This document shows, piece after piece, positions 28,907 to 38,400 of a DNA stretch of 38,573 bases. The stretch spans positions 1 to 38,573 of the forward strand of contig WQVC01000016.1 of NCBI GenBank assembly GCA_009781765.1. Direction: 5' to 3'. Numbering within the stretch: the stretch's first letter is position 1; each line of letters starts with the position of its first letter. The notes below the pieces were generated by a model. That model did not search any database. It saw only the letters and a list, made by a program, of their open reading frames with translations, and had not been told where the DNA came from. The position numbers and the translations under genes were made by a program. The stretch is from Defluviitaleaceae bacterium. Lineage in GTDB: Bacteria > Bacillota > Clostridia > Lachnospirales > WQUN01.

Positions 28907-31678
28907 TTATCCAAGCACACCTTCAGCAATGCGTACCGCGCCGGTGGCGTCGGCGGAGTAGAAGTCCGCGCCGATTTTTTTTGCGTAGTCTTCGGTCAAA
29001 ACTGCGCCGCCGACCATGATTTTTGCGGCGGGAGCATCGCGTCGCAAGAGCTTGATTGTTTCTTCCATTGATGCGACGGTTGTTGTCATCAAGGCGGAAA
29101 GCCCGACGAGCGGCGCGTTTTCGCGCAAAACTGCGACAACAACTTCTTCGGGCGGAACGTTTTTGCCGAGGTCGATTACATCGAAATTGTAGTTTTCCAA
29201 CAACGTGCGCACGATGTTCTTGCCGATGTCGTGAATGTCGCCGTAAACGGTTGCAAGCACGATTTTGCCGCGCTTTTGGCTTTCGCCGGAGGTCGCCATG
29301 CCTTGGCGCAAAACTTCAAACGCCGCCGTTGCCGCCGACGCGCTTTTTAAAAGCTGCGGCAGAAAGGTTGTTCCTGCGGCGAAAGTCGCGCCCGCGTCGT
29401 CGAGCGCGGGAATCAAATGCGTGTTGATTATTTCGAGCGGCGCGTTATTTTGCAGCAATTCGAGGGTCATTTTTTTTGCGTCGTCCTCAAGGCCGGCGGC
29501 GATTATTTCGCGAAGAGTTCGAGCAGCGGTTGCCGTTCCCGGTTGAGCCGCGCGAACGCGCTCGGGCGCAGCGTACGATTGAAATGCGGCTACGTATTCG
29601 GTGCAGTTTTCGTCGCGACCGTCGAAAATTTTGTGCAAAATAAGCGCGTTTTGCGCGGCAACGGGATTCGCGATTGCGGCGGAAAGCCCGTTGTGCGCCG
29701 CAAGCACGATGAAAATTTCGTTCAGCGTTTCTCGCGCCGGCAAACCGAACGACACATTCGACACGCCCAAAACAGTGCGAATGCCCCGCTTGTGAAGTTC
29801 TGCCACGGCTTCGAGCGTAATTTTCGCGTTTTCGGTGTTGGTGCTGAGCGTCATCGTAAGCGCGTCAACAACGACGTCGTGAGGCGGAATGCCGTGCTCC
29901 GCCGCCCGCGCGATTATTTTTTCCGCAACGGCAACGCGCCCTGCGGCAGTTTCCGGAATGCCGTCGTCGTCAAGCGCAAGCGCGATTACCGCCGCGCCGT
30001 ATTTTTTTACAATCGGCAGAACCGCCGCAAGCGATTCCTCCTTGCCGTTGACCGAGTTCAGCAGAGGCTTGCCGTTATACACGCGAAGTGCCGCTTCCGC
30101 CGCCGCAACGTCGGATGTGTCAATAACAAGCGGCGCGGTCGTGACGCCCTGCACCGCTCGCACTGCCTCCGCGAGCATTTTTTTCTCGTCGATACCCGGC
30201 AGCCCGACATTTACATCCAACAAACCGGCACCCTGCCCAACCTGCGCCAAAGCCTCATTGCAAACGAAGCTCATATCGCCGTCGCGCAACGCCTTTTTCA
30301 GCTTGGGCTTGCCCGTCGGATTAAGACGCTCGCCGATAATTGTTAAACTTTCGCCGAGCGTTACGGTTTGCGCACCGGATGTGATGCGGGTGCGAGAGTT
30401 TTTGGGGGAAACTTTTTTTGAAAAAAAAGTTTCCCCCAAACCCCCTTCAAAAAAACTTTTTTCGGAAACCGCGCTTTGCGCGGTTTCCTGTTCGGGGTCA
30501 AGGGGGGCGTTCCCCTCCTTGGGGGGGGGGTGGGGGGCAAAGCCCCCTGACAGCGCGTTTATCATCGCGCGGATATGCGCCGGGGTTGTGCCGCAACATC
30601 CGCCGAAAACATCGCCGCCGAGGTCGGAAGCGGCTTTCATTTGCGCGGCGAAGCCTTCGGGGTCGAGGTCGAAAACGGTTTTGCCGTCGATGAGCTTAGG
30701 CATACCGCCGTTAGGGTTGAAAATAATCGGAATTTGCACGGCAGCACGAAGGGTCGCAAGATGCGCCTGCATTTCGACCGGCCCGAAGCCGCAATTTAAT
30801 CCGACGGCACACGCACCGAGGGATTCGACCAAAACGGCGGCTGTTTCGATGTCTGCGCCGGTGAGCAGACGACCGTTTTTGTCGGGCGAAAATGTAACCA
30901 TAACGGGCAGGTCGGAATTTTCTTTTGCGGCAAGCATCGCCGCCTTGATTTCATATGTGTCCGACATTGTTTCGATTAGAATTAAATCTGCGTCCGCGCC
31001 GGCGCGTACCATTTCGGCAAAAATTTCAACGGTTTCCTCGAAAGGCAAATCGCCGGCGGGTTCGAGAAGTTTGCCCGTCGGTCCGATGTCGAGGGCGACC
31101 CTGCAAAGCGGGGGGTGAGAGCCGGGGGAATATGTCGGGTGCGGCGCGTGCTCTCGAAGCCGAGTGGCATCGGCAGCCGAACCGGCTTCGAGGGAATGTG
31201 TTGCGCCCGACTCTTGCCCCCGGCGTTCATCGCCCGCTTGGCGGATTGACCGGCGGATTTCGACAGTTGAACCGGCTTCGAGGGAATGTGTTGCACCCGA
31301 CTCTTGCCTCCGGCTCTCATCGCCCGCTTGGCGGATTGACCGGTGGCTTTCGACAGTTGAACCGGCTTCGAGGGAATGTGTTGCACCCGACTCTTGCCTC
31401 CGGCTCTCATCGCCCGCTTGGCGGGCGGCGCGGCGGGCGAGTGCGATTCCCGCCGAAATAAGTTGCGCGGGAGTGTAGCCGGTATCGGCAAGTTTCAGGC
31501 GATTTGCGCCAAAAGTGTTTGCTTTTAAAATGTTCGCGCCCGCCGCCGCGTATGCCGCGTGAATTTCGAAAATTGCGTCGGGGTTGGTGATGTTCCAAAT
31601 TTCCGGCAGAGTATCAAGCCCTTGCGCTTGCAAAAGCGTTCCCATTCCACCGTCGAAGAAAAGTTTATCAGTGTTCAT
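28907..31678 (-). CDS. metH: Cobalamin-dependent methionine synthase, short form, with two in-frame inserts
   Basis: A 923-residue enzyme that transfers methyl from methyl-THF to homocysteine via cobalamin. Domains: homocysteine/zinc barrel (1-378; Cys296 and Cys361-Cys362 in GGCCGTTP), pterin barrel (about 440-690, IIGERLNPTG), B12 cap (about 715-795) and B12-binding domain with YGDIHDIGKN (His816). The C-terminal activation domain is absent, as in many anaerobes. Two unusual inserts occur: residues about 85-192, three near-identical 30-residue repeats plus a tail, within the first barrel; and about 379-437, a domain linker encoded by an intergenic-type repeat. ATG 31678 has AAAGGAG. It overlaps the upstream membrane-protein gene by 11 bases. 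Confidence 0.94.
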   Translation of the reverse strand: MNTDKLFFDGGMGTLLQAQGLDTLPEIWNITNPDAIFEIHAAYAAAGANILKANTFGANRLKLADTGYTPAQLISAGIALARRAARQAGDESRRQESGATHSLEAGSTVESHRSIRQAGDESRRQESGATHSLEAGSTVEIRRSIRQAGDERRGQESGATHSLEAGSAADATRLREHAPHPTYSPGSHPPLCRVALDIGPTGKLLEPAGDLPFEETVEIFAEMVRAGADADLILIETMSDTYEIKAAMLAAKENSDLPVMVTFSPDKNGRLLTGADIETAAVLVESLGACAVGLNCGFGPVEMQAHLATLRAAVQIPIIFNPNGGMPKLIDGKTVFDLDPEGFAAQMKAASDLGGDVFGGCCGTTPAHIRAMINALSGGFAPHPPPKEGNAPLDPEQETAQSAVSEKSFFEGGLGETFFSKKVSPKNSRTRITSGAQTVTLGESLTIIGERLNPTGKPKLKKALRDGDMSFVCNEALAQVGQGAGLLDVNVGLPGIDEKKMLAEAVRAVQGVTTAPLVIDTSDVAAAEAALRVYNGKPLLNSVNGKEESLAAVLPIVKKYGAAVIALALDDDGIPETAAGRVAVAEKIIARAAEHGIPPHDVVVDALTMTLSTNTENAKITLEAVAELHKRGIRTVLGVSNVSFGLPARETLNEIFIVLAAHNGLSAAIANPVAAQNALILHKIFDGRDENCTEYVAAFQSYAAPERVRAAQPGTATAARTLREIIAAGLEDDAKKMTLELLQNNAPLEIINTHLIPALDDAGATFAAGTTFLPQLLKSASAATAAFEVLRQGMATSGESQKRGKIVLATVYGDIHDIGKNIVRTLLENYNFDVIDLGKNVPPEEVVVAVLRENAPLVGLSALMTTTVASMEETIKLLRRDAPAAKIMVGGAVLTEDYAKKIGADFYSADATGAVRIAEGVLG
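30403..30551. repeat. Mosaic palindromic repeat, copy R5, inside metH
   Basis: Contains a GGGGGAAACTTTTTTTG hairpin with AAAAAGTTTCCCCC, GGAAACCGCGC/GCGCGGTTTCC, GGGGTCAAGGGGGGC and GGGGGCAAAGCCCCC-type ends, the same order as the intergenic copies. It encodes the linker between the first and second metH domains without a stop. Confidence 0.8.
31180..31425 (-). repeat. In-frame 90-bp tandem repeats inside metH
   Basis: Two full units (31180-31269, 31270-31359) and a 66-bp partial unit (31360-31425). Each starts AACCGGCTTCGAGGGAATG on the plus strand and encodes, on the minus strand, a block with RQAGDE, QESGATHSLEAGS. The core element is shared with the ABC-F gene and pyrK. Confidence 0.95.
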
Positions 31679-32246
31679 TTGTGTGACTCCTTTTTTGATT
31701 TTTCCGCCAACGAGTGAATACATAAAGCCCCGCGCCGAGCAAAAGCATGTTCATGCACATGAAAATGTGAACCGTAGCATTTGCTAAAGGAAATCTTCCA
31801 AATAAGTGGGCAAACATATAGCCGATACCTTGTGCGGGTGTGTAAAACAAGTCCTGCATCGCCCAAGAAATTCGACTTAACTGCTCGCTATCGACAGGCA
31901 ACAGATGCCTGAACGCCCACCACGCGTAGTTAAATACAACGGCATACATCACGAAAATCCAATAAAGATACGTGAGGAAAAATTTTTCGGATTTTATGAC
32001 CACCGCAACGAGTGTTGCCATAATCCATACAGATAAAAATAAAAACGGCAATACGTCAGACACCCAAATATTCAGTAACGCAAGCGGGCGGGACGGGTGA
32101 AATCCCATCTGCTGAATCACAAAGCCGGTCAAGGGAAGGGATACGCCTCTCCGCCGAGCCTCAAAATCAAGTATCGGAAAAATCACAAACGACGAAAATA
32201 AAACGCAGACTATCAGCGCGATTTCTGTTCCTCGCATTTTTTTCAT
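31668..32246 (-). CDS. Hypothetical membrane protein upstream of metH
   Basis: A 192-residue protein with about five hydrophobic spans (around 8-26, 60-85, 90-112, 130-150 and 155-178) and a basic tail. ATG 32246 follows AAGGGGG. No transporter signature or catalytic motif is visible. Its end overlaps the metH start and supplies the metH ribosome-binding site, so the two are translationally coupled. A role in methionine, cobalamin or folate handling is only a guess from position. Confidence 0.78.
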   Translation of the reverse strand: MKKMRGTEIALIVCVLFSSFVIFPILDFEARRRGVSLPLTGFVIQQMGFHPSRPLALLNIWVSDVLPFLFLSVWIMATLVAVVIKSEKFFLTYLYWIFVMYAVVFNYAWWAFRHLLPVDSEQLSRISWAMQDLFYTPAQGIGYMFAHLFGRFPLANATVHIFMCMNMLLLGAGLYVFTRWRKNQKRSHTNEH

Positions 32247-32309
32247 ACGCAGCCCCCTTGTTTGTTACGTCCCGCCTGTCGGAGCGAAGCCTTTCCTACA
32301 CGACGCGCC

Positions 32310-32445
32310 GCTATCGTAAACGCACTTGAAAGACCCGTTTGGACGTCGCCGGAAAACGCACAGATGGCGCGGGAAAAGTGTGCCTGCCGGTGTCCGCGTT
32401 TTTTTCGTCGCGCCTTCACAGTTCTCAATGGTCTCAAGTGCGTTC
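32310..32445 (-). repeat. Structured S-repeat element with terminal inverted repeats
   Basis: Ends CGCACTTGAAAGACC and GGTCTCAAGTGCG pair. The interior holds GGAC-CCGG/CCGG-GTCC and GCACA/TGTGC stems, and the apical GGCGCG can pair with CGCGCC downstream as a pseudoknot. The left part is a reverse-orientation copy of the repeat at 1-68 and 24836-24902. It lies between metF and the membrane protein/metH unit, so it would be in the transcript if they are one operon. Confidence 0.65.
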
Positions 32446-32467
32446 GTCGTCGGCGAAGGTTTTCGCG

Positions 32468-33328
32468 CTACCTGAAAATTTCCGACAAATTTTTCATTAT
32501 ACTTCCGGCGATTTCGGGCTTGTTCATTGTATAGATGTGAATATTGTTCACGCCGTTTGCGATTAAGTCGATAATTTGCTCGGAGGCGTAGGCGATTCCC
32601 GCCTGACGCATGGCTTTCGGGTTGTTGGAAAAGCGGTCTGTGATTGCTTTGAATCGCGGCGGAACCGGCGCGCCCGACAGCTTGAATATCCGCTGAATTT
32701 GCCGCGCATTTGTTACCGGCATAATTCCGGCGACAATCGGCACGTTTATGCCGTTTTTCAACAGTCGGTACATAAAATTGTACAGGATATTATTGTCGAA
32801 GAACATTTGCGTGGTTAAAAATTCGCAGCCCGCGTCGATTTTTATTTTCAAATTTTCGATGTCGTGCTGCCATGTTCCCGCTTCCGGATGCCCCTCGGGG
32901 TAACACGCGCCGCCCACGCAAAAGTTGCCGCGCTTTTTAATTTCCGCGATAAGGTCGCTTGCGTAGCGAAAATCGCCGCTGTTTTCCGTAACGCCCGGCG
33001 GAAAATCGCCGCGAAGTGCCATGATGTTTACGATGCCGTTTGCTTCGAGGTCGTCGAGCATTTCGGAAATTTCGTCGCGTCTGAGTTCCATCGCCACAAG
33101 ATGCGCCAACGAAGAAACGCCGCCCGCTTCGACTTCGCGCACAACCTCAAGCGTATTTTGCGAACCGCCGCCACCCGCGCCGCATGTTACGCTGATAAAC
33201 GACGGCTTTAAATCCGCGCATTCGCGTACAATTTTTTTCATATCGGCAAATCCCGCGCCCGGTTTCGGGGGGAAAAGTTCTAACGAAACCGTGATTTCGC
33301 GTGAAGTGAAGATTTCGCTTATTTTCAT
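32468..33328 (-). CDS. metF: Methylenetetrahydrofolate reductase
   Basis: A 286-residue FAD enzyme producing methyl-THF for MetH. The barrel begins with VSLELFPPK, and SVTCGAGG, LRGDFP, CVGGACYPEGHPEA and FLTTQMFFDN are standard family blocks. Start ATG 33328 with AGCAGG upstream gives the family start; a longer frame of 44 codons into the promoter is not plausible. It is on the same strand as metH, separated by the structured element at 32310-32445 and a membrane protein gene. Confidence 0.95.
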   Translation of the reverse strand: MKISEIFTSREITVSLELFPPKPGAGFADMKKIVRECADLKPSFISVTCGAGGGGSQNTLEVVREVEAGGVSSLAHLVAMELRRDEISEMLDDLEANGIVNIMALRGDFPPGVTENSGDFRYASDLIAEIKKRGNFCVGGACYPEGHPEAGTWQHDIENLKIKIDAGCEFLTTQMFFDNNILYNFMYRLLKNGINVPIVAGIMPVTNARQIQRIFKLSGAPVPPRFKAITDRFSNNPKAMRQAGIAYASEQIIDLIANGVNNIHIYTMNKPEIAGSIMKNLSEIFR

Positions 33329-33368
33329 ATTTTGCCTGCTTTCGTTTGATTTTGAAGTTTTTGTGGAA

Positions 33369-33395
33369 TCAATCGGTAACCGGTTGGCTACCAAT
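33369..33395. repeat. CGGTAACC palindrome, non-terminator copy
   Basis: AATCGGTAACCGGTTGGC and flanks form the same palindrome used in the terminators at 4281-4318 and 20706-20749, but here it lies in the metF leader without a T run. Confidence 0.5.
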
Positions 33396-33450
33396 TGCAA
33401 CAGCGCGCGAAGTAAACACTTCCCGTTGCGCAGCAGATTTTGCGAAAATA

Positions 33451-33479
33451 ATTTTAGCACCTTTGCACTTGACGAGCAA
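33451..33479 (-). promoter_or_regulatory. Promoter of metF
   Basis: Minus-strand TTGCTC (33474-33479), 17-base spacer, TAAAAT (33451-33456), about 120 bases upstream of the start. No SAM riboswitch consensus was recognised in the leader. Confidence 0.55.
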
Positions 33480-33699
33480 TGTGCGCGGTTGCGGACCTAT
33501 TTACGAAAACAAATGCACTGCGATATGATTGACGCAAAAATAAAGCACATCCGAATCTCGGTCGGCAAGCGAATTATATGTATAGGCGACATTCACGGAT
33601 TGTGAATTACGAAAAATTTCCGGTCGGATAGTGAAGTAATCATCGCGAACACCCTTGCGAAGCCTGTTCATGTGAAGCAAACTCAAAAACCGAAATTGC
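33480..33699. other. Intergenic stretch without recognisable features
   Basis: Divergent region between metF and the isomerase gene. No convincing gene, repeat copy or structured RNA was seen. Confidence 0.5.
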
Positions 33700-33728
33700 T
33701 TGACGCTCTGCCGGCGCAGCTATAGAAT
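33700..33728 (+). promoter_or_regulatory. Promoter of the isomerase gene
   Basis: TTGACG (33700-33705), 17-base spacer, TAGAAT (33723-33728), 28 bases ahead of the ATG. Confidence 0.65.
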
Positions 33729-33756
33729 TACAAAAAACCCAAAAGGAGCGTGCGGC

Positions 33757-35238
33757 ATGAAAAATGTACCTAAAATCAATATGGGAATCGTTGCGGTAAG
33801 CCGGGACTGTTTTCCGATTACTCTTTCGGAAAAGCGGCGCAAAGCCGTTATTGCGGAAGCGCAAAAAGCCGGCTTAAAGCTGACGGAAATTCAAACGACT
33901 GTTGAAAACGAACAACACGCAATGAAAGCACTGGACGAGCTTAAAACAGCGGGATGTAACGCGCTTGTTGTGTTTCTCGGAAACTTCGGGCCGGAAGGGC
34001 CGGAATCCATGCTTGCGCAAAAATTCGACGGACCGGTAATGTTTGTTGCGGCCGCCGAAGAAAGCGCGGCAGATTTGATTCAGGGTCGCGGCGACGCTTA
34101 TTGCGGAATGCTTAATGCATCGTATAACTTGGGGCTTCGCGGCGTTCGCGCATACATTCCGGAATATCCCGTCGGCACGGCGTCCGAAGTTGTTGAGATG
34201 ATTACCGAATTTGTTCCCGTTGCAAAAATTCTTGTGGGTCTGAAAAAGCTGAAAATTTTCGGATTCGGACCGCGCCCCTTCGATTTTGTTGCGTGTAACG
34301 CGCCCATCAAACCGCTTTACGACCTCGGCGTCGAAGTGCAGGAAAATTCCGAACTCGACCTCTTTGCCGTTTTCAACGCCAACGCAAACGACCCGCGCAT
34401 CGAAAAAGTTGCGGCCGACATGGCGGCAGAACTCGGCGGCGGCAACAAGCAATCCGGCATTTTGCCGAAACTTGCACAGCTTGAAATCACGCTTCTCGAC
34501 TGGGCGGAGAAAAACGTCGGCGCAAGCGAATTTGTTGCGTTTGCAAACAAATGTTGGCCTGCGTTTCAAACGCAATTCGGCTGTGTGCCGTGCTATGTAA
34601 ACAGCCGTTTTACCGAGCGCGGAATCCCCGTTGCCTGCGAAACCGACATTTACGGCGCGTTGTCCGAGTACATTTTAACCTGCGCAACCGAGTTGCCCCC
34701 TACCCTTCTGGACATCAACAACACCGTGCCGAGCGACCTGTTCAAAGCCGGCGGCGACAAGTTCAAAGGCTATACGGAAAACGACGTTTTCATGGGCTTC
34801 CACTGCGGCAACACCCCGATTTCTCTGCTCAAAAAAGGCGAAATGAAGTATCAGCTTATAATGAAGCGTCTGCTTGAGCCGGACAACGACCCCGACATCA
34901 CGCGCGGAACACTCGAAGGCGCATTAAAATCCGGCGACTTAACGCTCTTCCGCCTCCAATCCACCGCCGATTGCACATTGCGCTCGTACATTGCTCACGG
35001 CGCAGCCATCGACGTTGACCCGCAAACCTTCGGCGCGGTAGGCGTAATCGCCGTACCGGAAATGGCACGCTTCTATCGTCATGTTCTTATCGCGAAACGC
35101 TACCCGCATCACGCCGCAATGGGTTACGGCCACATCGGCAAAGCCCTCTTCTCCGCAATGAAAATGCTCGGCGTATGCGACGTTGCATACAATCAGCCCA
35201 AAGGCACACTGTACTGCGGCGAAAATCCGTTCGCGTAA
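33757..35238 (+). CDS. L-fucose/L-arabinose isomerase family protein
   Basis: A 493-residue protein of the sugar isomerase family with the FucI/AraA fold. Evidence: PCYVNSRFTERGIPVACETDIYGALSEYI in the centre, FMGFHCGNTP (metal-binding His near residue 350) and the late HHAAMGYGHIG. It probably interconverts an aldose and a ketose using a divalent metal in the cytoplasm. Family members of this length have diverse substrates, and no sugar transporter or kinase is adjacent, so the substrate is unknown. AAAGGAG precedes ATG 33757; an upstream in-frame extension lies over the promoter. Confidence 0.9.
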   Translation: MKNVPKINMGIVAVSRDCFPITLSEKRRKAVIAEAQKAGLKLTEIQTTVENEQHAMKALDELKTAGCNALVVFLGNFGPEGPESMLAQKFDGPVMFVAAAEESAADLIQGRGDAYCGMLNASYNLGLRGVRAYIPEYPVGTASEVVEMITEFVPVAKILVGLKKLKIFGFGPRPFDFVACNAPIKPLYDLGVEVQENSELDLFAVFNANANDPRIEKVAADMAAELGGGNKQSGILPKLAQLEITLLDWAEKNVGASEFVAFANKCWPAFQTQFGCVPCYVNSRFTERGIPVACETDIYGALSEYILTCATELPPTLLDINNTVPSDLFKAGGDKFKGYTENDVFMGFHCGNTPISLLKKGEMKYQLIMKRLLEPDNDPDITRGTLEGALKSGDLTLFRLQSTADCTLRSYIAHGAAIDVDPQTFGAVGVIAVPEMARFYRHVLIAKRYPHHAAMGYGHIGKALFSAMKMLGVCDVAYNQPKGTLYCGENPFA

Positions 35239-35298
35239 ATTTAATCCGCGTTCACAGCCCGAAATACCGGGATTCTGATACGCCTTAACGAAAGCAAG

Positions 35299-35347
35299 AA
35301 AACAGCCCCGAAACCTCCAATCGAATTGGTTTGTTTCGGGGTTGTTT
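35299..35347 (+). terminator. Terminator of the isomerase gene
   Basis: AAACAGCCCCGAAAC pairs with GTTTCGGGGTTGTTT, followed by TATTT. Confidence 0.85.
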
Positions 35348-35383
35348 TATTTCAGGGGCATTACTCTGAAGCCCACAAATTTT

Positions 35384-35453
35384 TTTATAATTTTTGCCCC
35401 GCTTTTTTTAAAAAGCGGGTGGGGGCGCGGGGGCGAAGCCCCCGACAACATGA
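35384..35453. repeat. Mosaic palindromic intergenic repeat, copy R6 (short)
   Basis: TTTTTGCCCCGCTTTTTTT/AAAAAGCGGG and GGGGGCGAAGCCCCCGAC, lacking the middle modules. It abuts the chemoreceptor stop. Confidence 0.75.
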
Positions 35454-35463
35454 GGCATACCGT

Positions 35464-38400
35464 TTAAAGTTTGAAAAATGCAACCAACTGTTTAAGCAGC
35501 TCCGCTTGCGAATTTAACTCCTCCGATGCCGACGCCGCTTCCTCGGAAATAGCCGAATTAGCTTGCGTTACATTTGATATTTGTTCGATGCCGGTGCTTA
35601 TATTCGCAATAGCCTCGGCCTGCTCTTTTGATGCGGCGGAAATTCCGCTGATTACTTCTAAAACTTCGCTCACGCCCGCAACAATGGCATCAAGTGATTC
35701 GGCGGTTGTTCCCGCGACAGCCGAACCGGCGTCCACGCGGCTGATTGAATCGCGAATCAGCGCGGTGGTTTCGGTTGCGGCGGTTTGGCTTCGTCCTGCA
35801 AGACTGCGAACTTCGTCGGCTACAACGGCAAAACCTTTGCCGTGTTCGCCCGCGCGGGCGGCTTCCACTGATGCGTTAAGCGCGAGCAGGTTTGTTTGAA
35901 AAGCGATGTCCTGAATCGTTTTGACAATTTTGTCGATACCGCGCGACGATTCTTTAATTTTTGACATTGCCTCCACCATTTGACCCATGGCGTCGTTACC
36001 TTCGCGGGCAACGACGGTTGATTTGTTCGAGAGTTCATTAGCGGCAAGCGCGTTATCCGCGTTGCGTTGTGTTTGTCGGGTAATGGTTTCTACGGTGAAG
36101 TTAAGTTCTTGTACCGAGCTTGCCTGCTCTTGCACACCCTCGGATAATTCGTTCGCGCTTTCGGAAATTTGATTCGCGCCCGACAATACTTGGTCGGATG
36201 CGACAGAAATTTCCGAAACGGTTTTGTGAAGCGTCTTTATGATATTTTTAATCGACTCCTTGATTTTGTAAAAGTCGCCGTTAAAAAATATATCAATGTG
36301 CCGCGTCAGGTTGCCCTTTTCCACTTCGCCCAAACAGACGGCAATTTCGTTAATATATGCCGACATATTTTTAATCATTTCGTTTGTGTCGTTTTTAATC
36401 GCCAAAAAGTCGCCGGCGTAATCGCCCTTAACAAAGGTATCAAACCCGCCCTCTTTAAGCGCGGCCAACGAATTTCGAATTTCCACAATAGGAGCATCTA
36501 CCGCTTCGGCTATACTGTTCAGCCCGAGCATAATTTTACGCCAATCGCCTTCATACTTGTCCGCGCTTATATGGAAAGCTAAATCGCCTTTTACTGCGGC
36601 GGCGTCAATCATTGCGGTTACTTCCGCGCTTACGCTTTTCAGGTTTTCGATAACAGAACGGGTTGCGTCCGGCAACGCTTTCCAATCCCCTATCATATCT
36701 TTATCGTAAACATCCGCGTCAAAATCGCCGACACTAATTTGCTCAAGCGTATGAACCGTACTCATTATTGCAGCTTCAATTTCGTCGTAGGAAGAGTTTG
36801 TATGTTCGACTATTTCCCTGAACGAATTTTGATACTTGCTCATGTCTATCCGATACTTGCTGTCGCCCGAAACCATATATGCTTCGTAGGCGATGTTCAA
36901 ATCATCAACCATATTTTTAATAACGCCCACCAAACCGAGAACATCCAGCGTCAGCGCACCTATTTCATCGGGCGGAATTTTTTCGCTGTCGATGTTTACA
37001 TTAACATTTCCCGCCGCCACATTTTTGATATTTTTCGCAAGAGATTCAAGCGGCTTCAGGGCTTTTGTAATCAACAGGAACATAACTATTGAAATCGCGG
37101 CACTTCCGAACGACGCAACAATAATTATATTACGCATACTCGTACCGACTGTACGGTTTGCAGCTTCGCCGGAAATGCCGATGTCGAACACATCGCCCGA
37201 GTTGCCGTACGCAATGTCGTCGCGAATATACACCTCAACGCCGAAAATATCTTCAACCCTGCTTATAACGTCACCGTATCCGATTACCCGATTAACAACC
37301 GCAACACCCAAAAATATATCTCCGTCGGTAATCGGAGATGCGGAAGTCATTACCATATATGCGCCGGGGACGGGTGTGTAAAAAGTAATCGACCCCGGTC
37401 CCGCCTCCGGAGCGTCGCTGACATCATCGCCGTAAGAATCGCGCATATGCGACCGCGCAACCGCAACCCCGTCCGCATTGATAATAATAATTTCATCCGC
37501 CCCGAAATGCCGCTTGCGGTCGTACGCGAATTGCCAAATTGCATTTCTGTCGCCTTCGTGCATAAGCCGAACCAACTCTGCGCTGTCGCCTGTTGCGAAA
37601 GCCGCGTTCGCGGTTAATTGCTCGTAAGCATCAAGCTGCGCACGCACCGTTTGTTGCGCGGCCGTTACCCTGTCTGCTTCAAAATCATCCGTCAACCCTC
37701 GCAAAGTTATGCCAACAATAAAAAGTACGCACGAAAACATTACGAACATTCCGATAAGTGAAGGGAAAGTTATTCTGCTTCTGAAGGTGTTAAACATGCG
37801 AAATCTTTTGCTGTATCGGTTGTCGGATACAGCGAGATGTATGAGAATTACGCATACCGCAAAGCCCATCGAGGTGGTGTTAATATCTGCCGGCAAAAGA
37901 TTAAGCAAATATGTAACGCTGCCCACCGCCGTTGCCAACAGCGCGAAAGAATACAGCACGGCGGCAGAGCGATTACCGTTTTTAATAAACCCGTAATAAA
38001 TCACGATAAAACAACTGCCCCACGTCAGCAAATAAGATGAAATTGTATGCGGCACAAACCACGCCCCCATCGAATACTCAACAACGCGAGGCCAAACCGC
38101 AACGTATTCAACATTTCTGAAAAGCGAATGCGCACCGGGCGCAAGCGACAGCAAACCGGTTACGGCAGGCACAATGCAAATCAGAACAATTACATATGCG
38201 GGCAGTTTGCGCTTCGGCAGAAAAAATCCGAACGTAACCGCAAAAAGTGCCACCGGCGCAAAGGCAACGAATATATTTACAATACTCCATACGTAAACAT
38301 TTACAGCAACGTTGAAAATCAGCAGAATCGCAAAATCTGCGGCCAGCCAACCGAGCACCAAAATACAAAAAGCTGTAAATGCGGAATTTTTTCGTCCGCG

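Noticed and set aside
29889-31118. 409-codon plus-strand frame over metH
   Set aside because: Antisense to a fully motif-supported MetH; Ser/Pro/Ala-rich shadow.
31180-31425. CRISPR-like spaced repeats
   Set aside because: Units are contiguous tandem repeats with no variable spacers, are in frame in metH, and no cas genes are present.
32247-32467. Cobalamin or SAM riboswitch ahead of the metH unit
   Set aside because: The conserved boxes of those riboswitches are not visible; the structure is shared with S-repeats elsewhere.
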